Source: Echinometra lucunter (taxonomy: Eukaryota; Echinodermata; Echinoidea; Camarodonta; Echinometridae). Taken from it: a stretch of 64,000 bases of DNA. The position numbers and the translations under genes were made by a program. Where the stretch lies: assembly GCA_029962745.1 (NCBI GenBank), contig CM057154.1, forward strand, positions 29,113,763 through 29,177,762, read 5' to 3'. The notes under the pieces are model-generated. The model ran no database searches and was not told where the DNA came from. It worked only from the letters and a program-made list of their open reading frames with translations. This document shows positions 37,401 through 48,785 of the stretch, piece by piece (the first letter of the stretch is position 1; each line of letters begins with the position of its first letter).

Positions 37401-38494
37401 TAACAGAACATGAATGTCCTGGATGATAATTGTCCTTGGGATGCTTTCCAGGGGAAGGAGTCTTCAATAAAATGTCTACAAGGCAGTAATGGTCTGAGGA
37501 TGATTGTCCAGGGGTAAGCCAGATTGTTTGGATAAGCCATTTTTTACTTTTCCATGGGTATTTCTTTCATTTCATGGGGGCAGATGAGTTCTTCTTATGA
37601 TAATTCTGTGGTTCTTTGGTTGCTTTCCAAATAATGTTGATAATTTTCCCTTCACATTAGCCCTTTCATTTTGCAAGAATCTTTTGTTTTTGATAATTTA
37701 AATTTTCTATCGTCTCTGATTCTCATGTCATTCAAAATGTCATCATTAGAATAATGAGAAGGCCATAGTGTACATAAGTAAGACTAGCTGTTCATCCTCT
37801 TCAACATTTATAGTCAAAAGCTGTCTTCCAGAGGAGAAATTAATGGAGGGAGTTATTTTCTGGGGAAATTTGTCAGGGTCAATTTGATGGTAATTGTCCT
37901 TGGGTAATTTTCACGGGGGTAATTGTCTTGGACAGTATTACTCCATTCATCTCTTATTAGCCAATAATAATCATTTTCGAGTTCCACAAATAATGGAATT
38001 AACACTGCTCATATGTCCCAAAATAGAGCTGGTTTAATTATTATTTCCAGGGCTGTATATAAATGCATAATCCAAGTAACTATGGCTGCTTTATGCACCT
38101 GTTATTTACATTGCATATTAAAGTTTATAGTCAAAAGCTGTCTTCCAGAGGAGAAATGAATGGAGGGAGTTATTTTCTGGGGAAATTTGTCTGGGTCAAT
38201 TTGGTGGTAATTGTCCTTGGGTAATTGTCACGGGGGTAATTGTCTTGGACAGTATTACTCTATTCATCTCTTATTAGCCAATAATAATCATTTTCGAGTT
38301 CCACAAATAATGGAATTAACACTGCTCATATGTCCTAAAATAGAGCTGGTTTAATCATTTTTTTTGTATTTGTTTGTTGTTTTTTATGTTGTATTTATTT
38401 GGTTGTTGTTTTTTATTGTTTTTTGTTTTTTCAGCAAGGGGAGAAGATTATCAAGATCATGAAGGAACGACCTCCTGACCACTCCAAGCACTGA
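26094..38494 (+). CDS. FKBP6: FKBP6/Shutdown-like inactive peptidyl-prolyl isomerase with TPR repeats (13 exons, complete)
   Basis: Exons: 26094-26159, 27193-27295, 27634-27731, 28284-28407, 29029-29118, 29858-29989, 31068-31198, 32081-32140, 33047-33244, 35154-35331, 35808-35886, 36368-36494, 38435-38494. They join to 481 residues. Residues 1-89 are an acidic N-terminal region (EDDDTEEEG). Residues ~110-214 form an FKBP domain: HY (132-133), YDS (144-146), RFKLG (155-159) and AYG (189-191) are kept. The Trp that floors the FKBP12 pocket is Met (PGMELA, M167), as in mammalian FKBP6 (WGMEL). Residues ~242-375 form TPRs (EGNELFHSGKYNQAL, NPKALYRKGM). A Lys/Glu-rich extension of ~100 residues follows, making it longer than human FKBP6 (~327) and close to fly Shutdown (~455). 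Homologues bind HSP90 through the TPRs and help load piRNAs onto PIWI proteins; this role is inferred here. Other TPR-FKBPs (FKBP4/5) are less likely, having two FKBP domains. Confidence 0.9.
26828..27087. mobile_element. hAT-type MITE in FKBP6-like intron 1
   Basis: The ends CAGGGGCAGTGCTACAG and CCCTGGTGCCACCCCTT are imperfect inverted repeats. The 8-bp direct repeat AGTTAGGG flanks both sides (26820-26827 and 27088-27095). An 8-bp duplication with CAGGGG-type ends is typical of hAT elements. The interior is purine-rich with long C tracts and has no gene. The same family forms the outer element at 52729-54831 (shared TATTTTGATAGGG subterminus). Confidence 0.85.
30008..30318. mobile_element. 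MITE, same family as 21465-21777
   Basis: GGGGTGTTTCATAAAGCTGT at the left faces GTATGAAACACCCC at the right. Length and internal symmetry match the copy at 21465. It begins 18 bp after the exon 6 donor of the FKBP6-like gene. Confidence 0.8.
30340..30870 (+). repeat. Degenerate tandem repeat with GGCATAT / GTTGAATGNTTTGAA / GGGTTCAAGCC blocks
   Basis: About four irregular units of 110-170 bp share the same block order. One unit (30592-30668) is repeated nearly intact at 31668-31745. ATGGGTTCAAGCC resembles a Pol III B box, so the unit may derive from a tRNA-type SINE, but I see no convincing A box. Confidence 0.5.
30876..31023. mobile_element. 148-bp MITE, ends GGGCCCCATTTCATAAAAC
   Basis: The left end GGGCCCCATTTCATAAAACT matches in inverse the right end GTTTTATGAAACGGGCCCC. 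Both arms continue through TTGTTATCA / TGATAACAA. It ends about 45 bp before FKBP6-like exon 7. A decayed relative lies at 31449-31583 (GATAAGACTTGTTA ... TTTTTATGAAACAGCCCC). Confidence 0.8.
32170..32400 (-). mobile_element. 3' end of a LINE (CR1/L2-like), minus orientation
   Basis: A short GAATTT tandem at 32184-32202 adjoins ATTTGTTCCAC and then a non-coding 3'-UTR-like stretch. On the minus strand this is a body ending in an (AAATTC)n tail, the usual layout of CR1/L2-type retroposon ends. It is 5' truncated with no reverse transcriptase frame. Confidence 0.4.
32536..32815 (+). repeat. Two-unit tandem duplication, ~160-bp period
   Basis: The block starting GCTTCTTCTCCTTCATTTGT at 32536 recurs at 32695, with matching continuation through GTTTCATCTG, TAGAGCTAC and AACTTCTA. 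It lies inside FKBP6-like intron 8. Confidence 0.75.
34045..34205 (+). repeat. Dispersed repeat shared with 8190-8345
   Basis: Same ordered blocks as the copy in the ADAD1-like gene. Here it sits in FKBP6-like intron 9, so one family has inserted in introns of both genes. No foldback arms accompany this copy. Confidence 0.65.
36541..38055. mobile_element. Non-autonomous Tc1/mariner-type element, 1.5 kb
   Basis: The ends CAGCCCTGGAAAAAAATATT and, inverted, ATTATTTCCAGGGCTG are flanked by TA on both sides (36539-36540 and 38056-38057). CAGCCCTGGAAA-type ends with TA targets are typical of Tc1-like elements. No transposase frame remains. Both subterminal zones carry GACAATTACCCC-like repeats in opposite orientation (about 36700-36745 and 37890-37935). 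It fills most of the last FKBP6-like intron. Confidence 0.8.
38126..38360 (+). repeat. Direct duplication of the 3' part of the Tc1-like element
   Basis: 38126-38355 repeats 37809-38037 nearly base for base at an offset of about 317 bp. The shared part includes TAGTCAAAAGCTGTCTTCCA and ATAGAGCTGGTTTAAT. The copy stops just before the terminal repeat, so it is a truncated second copy or the product of unequal exchange. Confidence 0.85.
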
Positions 38495-38870
38495 TGAAAC
38501 CCTTCTGAGGGCCAGGACCCTCTTGACTGAGGCACATCATGCACAACCATTGTGCCAAACCATCGTGCCAAACCAGTGTACAAAATCATTGTGCCAAAGC
38601 AATGTGCAAGATTTTTGTTCTGCTTCTGCAGTATGGTTTGCATCTGTCTTCCCTTTGGGGACAAGAGGACTTGCCGGGTTGCACCAGTAAATGTATTTGT
38701 TTTAACCATCAGTATCTTGATGTCAGACATGAAACAACCTGCAATATACATCACATATTATGGGTAAATTCTCACATGAGAACTTGGAGGTACTTTTCTA
38801 CTTATGAAAATTCCAACTCTAAATTGAGTAAAGAATGCTGTGGAATAAAGGCTGCTTCTTTGATGCATCT
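38495..38870 (+). other. Probable 3' UTR of the FKBP6-like gene, with AATAAA at 38844-38849
   Basis: Non-coding after the TGA stop. The canonical hexamer is about 350 bp downstream. It includes a short array of GTGCCAAACCAT/CATTGTGCCAAA-type repeats at 38549-38605. The plus-strand frames over this region lack any family similarity. Confidence 0.55.
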
Positions 38871-40407
38871 AATAATCATAGAACCTCCAGTAAGCATGGA
38901 AAAACTCATCTTCAGACTTTTCGTGGATAGAATCCACTGATTCTAGCTGTAATGCTGCTTCTACCGCAGTATGTCTGGCGTACCTTAGTCATTCGTGGAG
39001 GGACAAGAGGACTTGTTACAGTATATTTGTTTCATCATAAACCTCAGTATGCGAGACTGAGGACCAACTACTGAAATGTTTTTCTTTATGTGTGAAATAT
39101 CCAAGGCAGAGATTTGAGTGAGAAATAGTAAGATCTGATACTTTTCTACTGTTATGAATATTTTGCTACTGCCAGACAGGTTTATTATATTCTTGACACT
39201 TCAACTTTAGACTGAGTACAGAAGATGGGTATGTTTCAGATTCTGAAGCAAAATGTTGCATAAGCAATAAGAAAGTAATACATGTACTGTGCAGTTGTGA
39301 GTTATATGCTATTGCATTGAGGAAGGGTATGTTCTCAATATTTCCGGTCCAGATAGGTGACAAACAGACTCCACAGAGGGAAGATCAACTTGTTTATGCA
39401 TCTAATGTCTGAAGCAACATCTTGTGTAAGCATATTCATGAGTTTTCATATGTTGTACAGGTGTGGTATATGTAGTTCTATTCTCAACATATGAAAATAT
39501 TTAGTATATTCTCAAAACATTTAGTTATATTGTCACAGCTTTTGAGTGAAGATCGTTTTCTTTGCGGAGACTGTCAAGAGAGAAAGATTTTTGGTATTAA
39601 TTACTCCTCTTTAGTGATTTTAGTATTCAAGGTAAAATCCTGTGCAGATAACACATAGGTATTTCTTCCTTATACTACATGTATGTATATCATCACAAGT
39701 GGATTATTTGAAACAAAGACAAAGGAAAGATGTGTATTTTGGTTACAAACAGGATGTGTGGAAATGTTTTTCCTCTTTTAACAGTTCAAAGGATTCTGGA
39801 ACAAAAAGAATGAATACTCGGTAATAAAAGTAGAAAAAGAAGTTGATTTCACTGTAACACAATTCTTCTTGTTCCAGGGATGTCATTTTTCATGCAAAAG
39901 CCTAACTTTAGGCCCTGGCAGTTTATTTTCAGGTAACAGGAAAGCCTTTTTTGTGTAGAAAATGGCTCATTCTAGGTAATTTTCAGGCCCTCTGATCAAT
40001 TCTTACTGGCATCCCTATTGTTTAGATCGAGAATTATGCTAATACATGTATTTTAGGCATAAATAAGTTTGTGATTGGTGCTCCATCAGAATAATGGACA
40101 CACTCCAAATTTACCTATGGACAAGGTTTAAATGTAGACCAGAATTGGTGATACTGGCCATTGGTACAACATCTTTGCATGTATTTCACATTATGTTGAG
40201 GGTTGGTTGTTGATAGACCAACATACGGAAAAGCATCTGACATTATGATCCTTCTATTGTTAATTTGAGGTACTCAATGATGCTTGCATTTTTGTGCTTA
40301 TCTAGGCTGAAGTGGTATGTCTTTCAACCACATGAAATGTACTTTCAAATCTGTTTAGTAACCTATTTTTAGTCTGTCTCATATTGTAGGTAAGACAGTT
40401 TGTTTTT

Positions 40408-41250
40408 TATGCCTCCGCCCACCGAAGGTGGGTGCCGGAGGCATTATGTTTTCAGGTTGTCCGTCCATCCCGTTTTCGTTCTCACGATAACTTAAGAACC
40501 ATTTGACAGATCAACTTCAAACTTGGCTCATGATGCATATGGGAGGGATGATGATCTGATAAGATTTTGAGGTCACAAGGTCAAAGGTCATAGAGGTCAT
40601 TATATACATAAAAATAGCTTGTTCTTGCGATAGCTTAAGAACCATTCGACGGATCATATGAATATGGAAGGGACAATGATCTGATTAGATTTGGGGGTCT
40701 CAAGGTCAAAGGTCAAATGTCATAGAGGTCATTATATACATGAAAATGGCTTGTTCTTGTTCTTGCGATAACTTAAGAACCGCTCGACAGATTAGCTTCA
40801 AACCTGGCTCATGTATGCATATGGGAGGGACAATGATCTGAGTAGGTTTTGGGGTCATTAGTTCAAAGGTGAAAGGCCATAGAGGTCATTATATACATGA
40901 CAATGACCAGTTCTTGCAATAACTTAACCATTTGATGGATCAACTTCAAACATGAGTCATGTTTGCATATTAGAGGGACAATGATCTTATTAGAGTCGGG
41001 GGTCACAAGGTCAAAGGTCAAAGTTCATGGATGTCATTGTATACATGAAAATTGTTCGTTCACGCTATAACTTAAGAACCATTTGACGGATCAACTTCAA
41101 ATGCGGCCGACACAATAAAATAAACCATTATTCGACCCCAGTTTTGTACTCTTTATACATTTCCCATGATTAAAAGTGATATATTTCTGATCTGGCAAAG
41201 GCAGAGGCATAAATTTCGACCGTGCGTGATTGAGGATTCATCTTGTTTGA
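40408..41250 (+). mobile_element. Helentron-type non-autonomous element, second full copy
   Basis: Starts ATGCCTCCGCCCACC with the same GGTGGG...GGAGGCAT hairpin and a short GTCCGTCC tract. It has about five ~145-bp units (near 40480, 40626, 40767, 40918 and 41057) and ends GCAGAGGCATAAATTTCGACC. The 3' palindrome and CTAG end seen at 15971-16001 are degraded here (ATTCATCTTG), so this copy looks older. Confidence 0.75.
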
Positions 41251-43026
41251 ATTACTAGTATTCCTTTCCTTTTGTTTTCTTACAAAGATGAATCTATGGT
41301 ATGTCAATTATAATTATTAATGGTCTATGCTTTCTGTGAGCATTGTCTTTGTTTCTTGTTATGTATCTTTACCTTATTCTTTGTTGGACGTTGTACAATG
41401 TTAGTTACAACTTCCAAAGATGTACATATATTATTATCATGAAAAAGAAAGAAAAAAGGATGGAGAACTCTCCATGCATTAAAATGGATGTCGGTTCAAC
41501 AAAAAAACAAGTCTTGATTTTCATCCATTTTATTATTTCATCTATAAATCAAACATCACTAGTTTCTTTTGCTGGAAAATTTCTTCTTTTCCTTTCAAAA
41601 ACAAGGTCGAAAGTTGATATTTTTTCTTTATTTCTGATTTGGTATGATCCATTGGTCTGAATTCACAAAAGGGGTTTATTTTAAACTATGGTTTAAACCA
41701 TGGTTTAAAACCAGTGCTGTTAAATACTGTAAAGTAAGTGTAAATATTTAAAAACGTTTGTGAGCGTATTATTATTATCTGCTCATTGGAAAAAAGAAAA
41801 CGTGTGTAGTACACTTAAATGGAGAAATTTTAAACCATGGTTTGAAGTAGACCTCTTTCATGAATTCGGGCCATGGGGTCCATGACTCTGAGTATTCCTG
41901 TGATTACTAACATCTCTCTCTCTGTCAATAAGTGCACATGTTACTCTGTGACAGTCTTTCATTCTTATTCACTCCTTCCATTTCTCTCTTCCTCTCTCTT
42001 TCATTTCCTCTGTATCCCTCACTTTTAAACTTTACCCCTCTTGTACCGGTAGCTCCCATATATTTCCCCACTCTGTCTGCTTTCATTCTCTGTCCGTTGC
42101 CCTATTTTTATTCCTGTATGACTCTTATCTGTTCTCTTCTTCCCCCCCCCCTCTCTCTCTCTCTCTCTCTTCTCTTCTACATCTTTCTCTCTTCTCTTCC
42201 TTTCTCTTTTTCTTCTCTTCTCTTCTTAGTTTTCAATCATTGATTTCTCTTTCCCTTTAATCTTTGCTATAATTGCTTACATTCAGCAGGGTAGTCTCGG
42301 GGGGGGGGGGGGGTGTGGGGGGGGGGGGCGCTGAACACATGCCCCACACATTTTTATGCCCCGGTTCCCCAAACCTCAACAAAATTTTGAAAACGGGTGA
42401 CAGACTCCATGGGATCTACACTACCACTTAAAAGTTGAAGTATGTAACATAAATTGATAGGAGATACATTAAATACTCTTGAAAACGTCAATGACAAGAT
42501 CTTAAAGTAAGCAATGATCTTTCGAAATAGGATTTGTTAACTATGAACAGAGGCAGATTTGCTAGGGGCAACTACCCGTGACAACTCCTTCCCGTTTCGA
42601 AAACCCAAGTAACATATCACAAGTACACGACAGCAGCAGCAGCAACAACAATAACAACAATTTCCCCTTTTTAAAACTGTAATGTATACGTAGGCTTTCC
42701 GCATAGCTGCGTACAATCTTCCATCCATACAAGGTTACGCTCTTGGTGTTAAGCTATCCGAAAGACTGCAAGGTTGTTACTGAGATAATGAAGGGAAAAT
42801 TAAATGGAGAAAACAGTGACTTGGTGGCGTAGCGTTAATTAAATGACAGAGAGAGAGAGAGAGAGAGATAGTATTATGCAGTGTTTTCAATACGTGTATT
42901 GTGTTTTTGAAGTGTACGTCCGCTGGCTATATGCTTACGATTACTTGGACAGTTCGCGACAGTTTCAGTATTATGCATACTCCACAATACTGCTACATGT
43001 CTGTATGACAGGACTCCTTTTGCGAT

Positions 43027-43063
43027 GTGTGTGTGTGCGTGTGTGTGTGTGTGGGTGTGTGTG

Positions 43064-43094
<31 letters not shown>
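43027..43094. repeat. (GT)n microsatellite
   Basis: Long GT run with occasional GC and GGG interruptions. Cys/Val and His/Thr frames across it are artefacts. Confidence 0.95.
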
Positions 43095-44456
43095 AGGGGG
43101 GTGGGTTTGTATTGCTTTGCAAGCGAGGACAGTGAACAAAGAAAATTCCTGAGAACAATAGTCCTCGGTTGTTCAAACAAAGGATTTGAGGTTTATTCCG
43201 TCAGCCTTGCGAGGACAGGAGACAATAGTTGTCCTCGGGAGTAGAGTTATGTAGACTTGGCTGTGTTTGCGCGCGCGCGTGTGTGTGTGTGTTTTCTTTA
43301 AGGAAACCCTATTTTTTTTTTTTTCATCAATAGCTCGAGAAATGATTATACCCTGAAATTTGACTTGTGTTCATGTCAACTATCAATTCACCTTCTTTCA
43401 TACCAAATATATGTTATGATTTTGCAACGTATAAATGAATATGAAAGATTTTAATTGATTGATGTCAAAAGCAGTTTGCACACTGAACCATTCATAGAAA
43501 CAAAATAACATGTTAAAAATGAATACTAATCTTTTATTCACTATCGGTCAACCTCTTCGAAGTTTGGAATGAAAAGGTGTCCATTTTATTTTAGCCCCTA
43601 TGTCCTTCCATTATGACCCCTCCCATGTATGAACAACATGCAAATGAAAGCAAAGAGGTAGGCCTATAGTCAATGATCGATGAGGAGTCCTCTTTTGTGC
43701 TAATCAGTGCTCTCATGCGAGAACCACTTTCGACATTGCTACTTTGAAATTAACATAATTCGATTGTCCTTAGTTCTGTCATCACAAGTGCGTCTAAAGA
43801 AAGAAAGAAGAAATTACCTTTTTAATGATGCATCTTTAATTATGAATATAGGTATGTTTATTGCTGGGAAAAGTTGGGTTTATTTTTTTAAGAATTGAAA
43901 TACATTACTGTAAAACAAGTTAAAAGGTCGGAAAATGTCTACATTCGTAAGATTTTGCCTTATTCTTAAAAGGAGAAAATAAATCTAATAAACTGCATAA
44001 ATTTGTTAATATGTCTGTTTCAGTATTCATTGTAGATTTTAACAATGATCTAACAGATTTTCATTTGAATGGATAGCCTCATCAAAACTTAATTAAAGCT
44101 GATGATAATGACAAAAAGTGCATGAACTCAATGATCCTTCCCAATATTATACCTTGACTAATTACAATAACAATAACGTCTCCAATAAATCTTACCCTAC
44201 TTTGGAATATGTAATATGATTACGTAACTGCATACGCTGTTGGAGTGTTAACTAGCTAGTTCACCAATTGTTTAAGCCACAAATTATATTCCAGCTTTTA
44301 TGCATCAAATAGCTAGGGGTCAACGCTTTTAAACTTTAGGTCCATTTAGGAATATATTGCCAGAGAAAAGAAGAGTCGCATTCACTTTTAAACTGGTCTC
44401 GACTATGTACACATCCAAATTTTTGATATGTACTTTAGGAAAGAAAATACATTAAA

Positions 44457-46889
44457 ATGTCCACGCCCAAGTTTATGCAACTTTCTTCTGTCAGTATAAT
44501 TTTTGGTGGTGTGATGGTTTTGACGACATGGACCGTATTTGTTCAAGGAGCTAACTGTGAGTATACTTTTACTTTTCTTACACACTTTTTCCATTGAATA
44601 CTCCAAGGCCTATCATAAAAACCATCATGTATTCTTGGGTGTCATGTACTTGGAAAGTTGCTTTGCCCCCCCCCCCACCCACGTCCTCCCTTAGCGCCAG
44701 TTTATCTTTCAAAAGACAGAACGGAGGGATAAACAGTTACATTTTGAGTTTAGTGTAGACTCCATTGAAGATGCAAGATTGTGTGCCCCCCCCCTCCCCA
44801 ATTTTTTTTTTTTTTGGTGCTAAAATGGGTTGTCTTAAAGCGGGAGTTCAAATCACATAAGACATCTTGCACAAATCAGTACATTTCATTCCAAAAACTT
44901 ATTTCTTGGAACTCTGTGATGAAATACATTTTCTTTGAATTCTAAACGAAATGAGTAGGTTTACAGAGCTGATTCCATATACGCCATGGCAATCTTCATC
45001 ATCTTCATCAGTATCATCATCTTCATCACCAACGCCATCATCATCTTAATCACCATCATTTTCACCACAACCACCATCATCATCATAATCATCATCGTCG
45101 TCAGCGTCATGACCATATTGTCATCACCTTTCATAATTACTATCGTCACCTTCGTCATTACCTACTACCACTGTTAGGCTGATCTATGATCACTGAATAA
45201 GTCGAACACTGAATAAGTCGAACACTGAATAAGTCGAACTAGAGGATCATTCCTCTCAGGTGTGTCAGCTGGAGAAAGATTCCCTCAGAATGCCCCCTTT
45301 AAAAAAAGGGGGCAGGCATTATTACCTACATAGACCATTTTGCAGCTGAATATGATTTGTAACATTTAGTCCAAGTACGTTTACGTATCAACATGTTATA
45401 CAGCTATTATGCTCAGTCTTGGCAAGATATGATAATTTGAAGAAGGAGGAGGGGGAGGAGGAGGAGGAGGAGGAAGAAGAGGAAGAGGAAGAGGAGCAGG
45501 AGCAGGAGGAGGAGGAGAAGGAGCAGGAGCAGGAGGAGAAGAAGAATTGCATTAAAAGGATATAATGGCATGAAGAGCATTTAAAAAAAATCAATATTCC
45601 ATACGAAATTGAAACAATTCCACTAACAAGCAAGCAGACAAAAGGAATCTTCTCTACGTAATAGTAGCTTTGTGTGAAAAAGATTTGTTTAACTTAAATT
45701 TGGTTTGAAATGTGTATAAGCTGATTACTGTTTCTAGGGCCTATATGGCTGGGGGCAAATACAACCATTTTAGAACGTCTCCATGTATGGACGATCAGAT
45801 CCAAATACAGGGCCCTGTTGCATAAAACTTGTATGTCATGATTTATCCTGCATGTCTTTTAACCTTCAAGGAAAGCCCCACAAATCTTTACCCTGTATTT
45901 TCATTTCATCATCTTGCCAAAATGAAATTGAATTGAATTGAATATGTCTCTGAAGACTCTGATACATTTATTTCCAATTTTCTATTTCTGTTCATTTTAA
46001 CTATCTAGATGTATGCCCATCTGGTTGGTCGCTATTCTCTTCCAACTGCTACTACATCGATCCAGTAAGTCGGACTTGGACCGCCGCGTTGGCTGCTTGC
46101 CAAGGTTACGGAGCGTGGTTAGCCGAGATTGAGTCGGATGCGGAGAACGCTTACATTGGAACAGATTTCGGGAGGGACACGGGTCTGTGGATTGATTGCA
46201 AAGATGAGATCTCCGAGGGGAGCTGGCTGTGCGGAAACGACAATCATGCCATCACCTACACCGGTATAACATGCAGTTTGGGGCAGGGGCGGCGCCATAT
46301 TTTGGGGTGGGGGAAGGGGGGGGGGGGGCGAGACCAACATTAGGATGTGCAATCGTACCAGCTGTTCTCATTCTTTCGAAGTTATAGGCCTATATGTCTC
46401 TAAACCTTCCTACCAGAATTTTTTTTAAATCTCAAGTATATGACGTTGTGGGAGGGGCACAGGTTAAGATTTAATGACTTGAAGTCAGACAATGCATTGA
46501 TGAGGCATAGTTGTTAAGTTTACAATGCTCTGTATGCCCCCTCCCCATCCATTGTCCTTTCTCAAGGAGTAGAAAGAAGTAAAAGAATCAAAGTGAACCG
46601 ATGATAAATAAATTACAGATTCTTTGTCATCTCGTTCATCAGTCAATATATATCTTGTAGCAGGGGTCTCTCATTTTGGATGTTAATATCAGTCTTATCC
46701 TAACTGACAGAAGGTAATCATCTTAAATGATTTTTTTTTCCATCTTATTTCTGAGGTCTATGTAAAAACATATGGTGAGGAAATATTTTTTCTAGTCAAA
46801 AAGTGAAGTGATGAAAATTAGAAATATCACCATTTCTTTCACTCGATAAAGAATGGCCCTTTCAGTTTTTCTTCTCCTTTCCATTGTCT

Positions 46890-46931
<42 letters not shown>

Positions 46932-47630
46932 ATTTTCTTCCAATCCCAGTTCATTCTCATACTCATAGACGATTTTCTCTCTTCCCTTGTACACAGCTTG
47001 GAATAGTGGAGAGCCCAACAATGTTGGTGAAGAAGATTGCGTGGTCATCTACAACGGTGCTTGGTACGATATTCCTTGTACTAGCGAACTTAACGCCGTT
47101 TGCAAAAAGGCTGGTGAGTATAGTTAACATGGCTAAAAAACAAAAACAAAAACAAAACAAACAAAACAAAAAAGAGCGAAAAAACCCCGAAAACAAAACA
47201 ACAACAAACGCAGATATATCCTGTGGCCCTTTCTGTCGAAGTATTGGTAGCTATGGCCTTTTCACGAAGCGGAGTGCTTATTTTATAAGAAAATGCAAGT
47301 TTTTGGTATAAAAGAAACATGTTTCGTTCAGCTGTTCATTCACGCACAATTTTGTAGTTTTATTGTCCACACAATTATCCACGCATACGTTGTTGGCCCG
47401 TTGGTATGGTTTACCAGAAAAGGCCGCCGACCCAGGACAGTGTATAGGAGGCAGTATATGAATTCAAAATTTCGAATGTCTTTTCTGCAATAAATTATAG
47501 ATTCATGAAACATAAAACGCATACAAACAACAGTAGTAGCAGCCACTGGCGTAACGAGACAAAGATTTTGAGGGAGCCGATGTCTCTTGATCGAATATCA
47601 CCTGTCCAATATCTAATACTTGCGAGCGAG

Positions 47631-47715
<85 letters not shown>

Positions 47716-48741
47716 CGCGCGCGGGCCCAGCAAATTTTCACATTTTTTTTTTTTTTTTTATAGAATAGCAGTATAATTTTACTTATTGGTTTCTTCGTTT
47801 TGCCTTTCCTTTTTCGTCTATAATTTTTCTTCTCTCTTTTGTGTGGAACTTTTTTTTTGGGGGGGAGGGGGGAGGCTGTAGCCCCTAATAAGCCCCCTCC
47901 CCCGAACAAAATAGTATGCCCGTGCACAGCATTATAACCAGTGTGGCTCTTCCCCTCACTGAATGCCCTAGGAAGAAATTCAGTAAAAACAGTAAGTTCA
48001 TACCATGAACATGATGAATACGGCACCAGCAGGGGTATTTATGCTACCGCATCCCCCGTCTGAAAGGAATTCTGCCCCCTGTCCACTGGTGTACTATTGG
48101 GGTGGGGAGGGGGCTGCTGCCCCCTCAAAATTATCCGGACCATTTTTTTTTTCAATTATTGTTTGAATCTCTTTAACAATGTCATTGCATAGAATTTTCT
48201 TGCATATCTAGCCGATAAGACCCATTTTTTCTGTTACTCTTCACTTTTCTTGAGGACCCGGGAATCGAACCCGGGTCATTGGCTTAGAACGCCAATGCCT
48301 TACCACTAGACCACAGAGGCGGGCCAGCAGTTAGGCGTGACCGAATCCAATTGACCGACAGACAGATTTCCAACCCTTTTCGATCCTTTATTTTGGTCCA
48401 GATGAGTTAATGAACAATGAGAAGCCGCATGCCGCAGTTGGATCTCAGCTAGAAGCCTGGATACATGCATAAGTCAGAATAAGGGGACAGTACATTGAAA
48501 GAAATTTGACTAACTGCTGGCCCGCCTCTGTGGTCTAGTGGTAAGGCATTGGCGTTCTAAGCCAGTGACCCGGGTTCGATTACCGGCGGAGGCATTTTTT
48601 CAACCCTTGATTCAAAATGGATGACAGCTCTGGGGAACATTGAGGGAGCTACGCAATTATTATTCTCCCATTTTCATTTTTTTCAGTGTTTATTATTTAC
48701 AAGGGAGTTGCCAAAGTTGTTTGCATTTGCCAGATTTCTTT

Positions 48742-48785
<44 letters not shown>

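Larger units (their letters stand above)
38871..44456. other. Intergenic stretch between the FKBP6-like and lectin genes
   Basis: No exon is recognised. It contains the Helentron-like element (40408-41250), a pyrimidine-rich zone (41910-42240), poly-G tracts (42299-42329), a CAG/CAA run on the plus strand (42631-42660), a (GT)n array (43027-43094) and, from about 44070, the start of the segment that is duplicated at 55803. Confidence 0.55.

Noticed and set aside
38539..38940. 133-residue frame after the FKBP6-like stop
   Set aside because: It lies in the probable 3' UTR, is built partly on GTGCCAAACCAT-type repeats and has no family similarity.
41932..42243. Ser/Leu/Phe-rich membrane protein
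   Set aside because: Low-complexity pyrimidine tract; composition explains the apparent hydrophobicity.
47505..48026. Arg/Glu-rich and Ser/Leu-rich frames on both strands
   Set aside because: Both are translations of the (GA)n tract and adjoining homopolymers inside a lectin intron.
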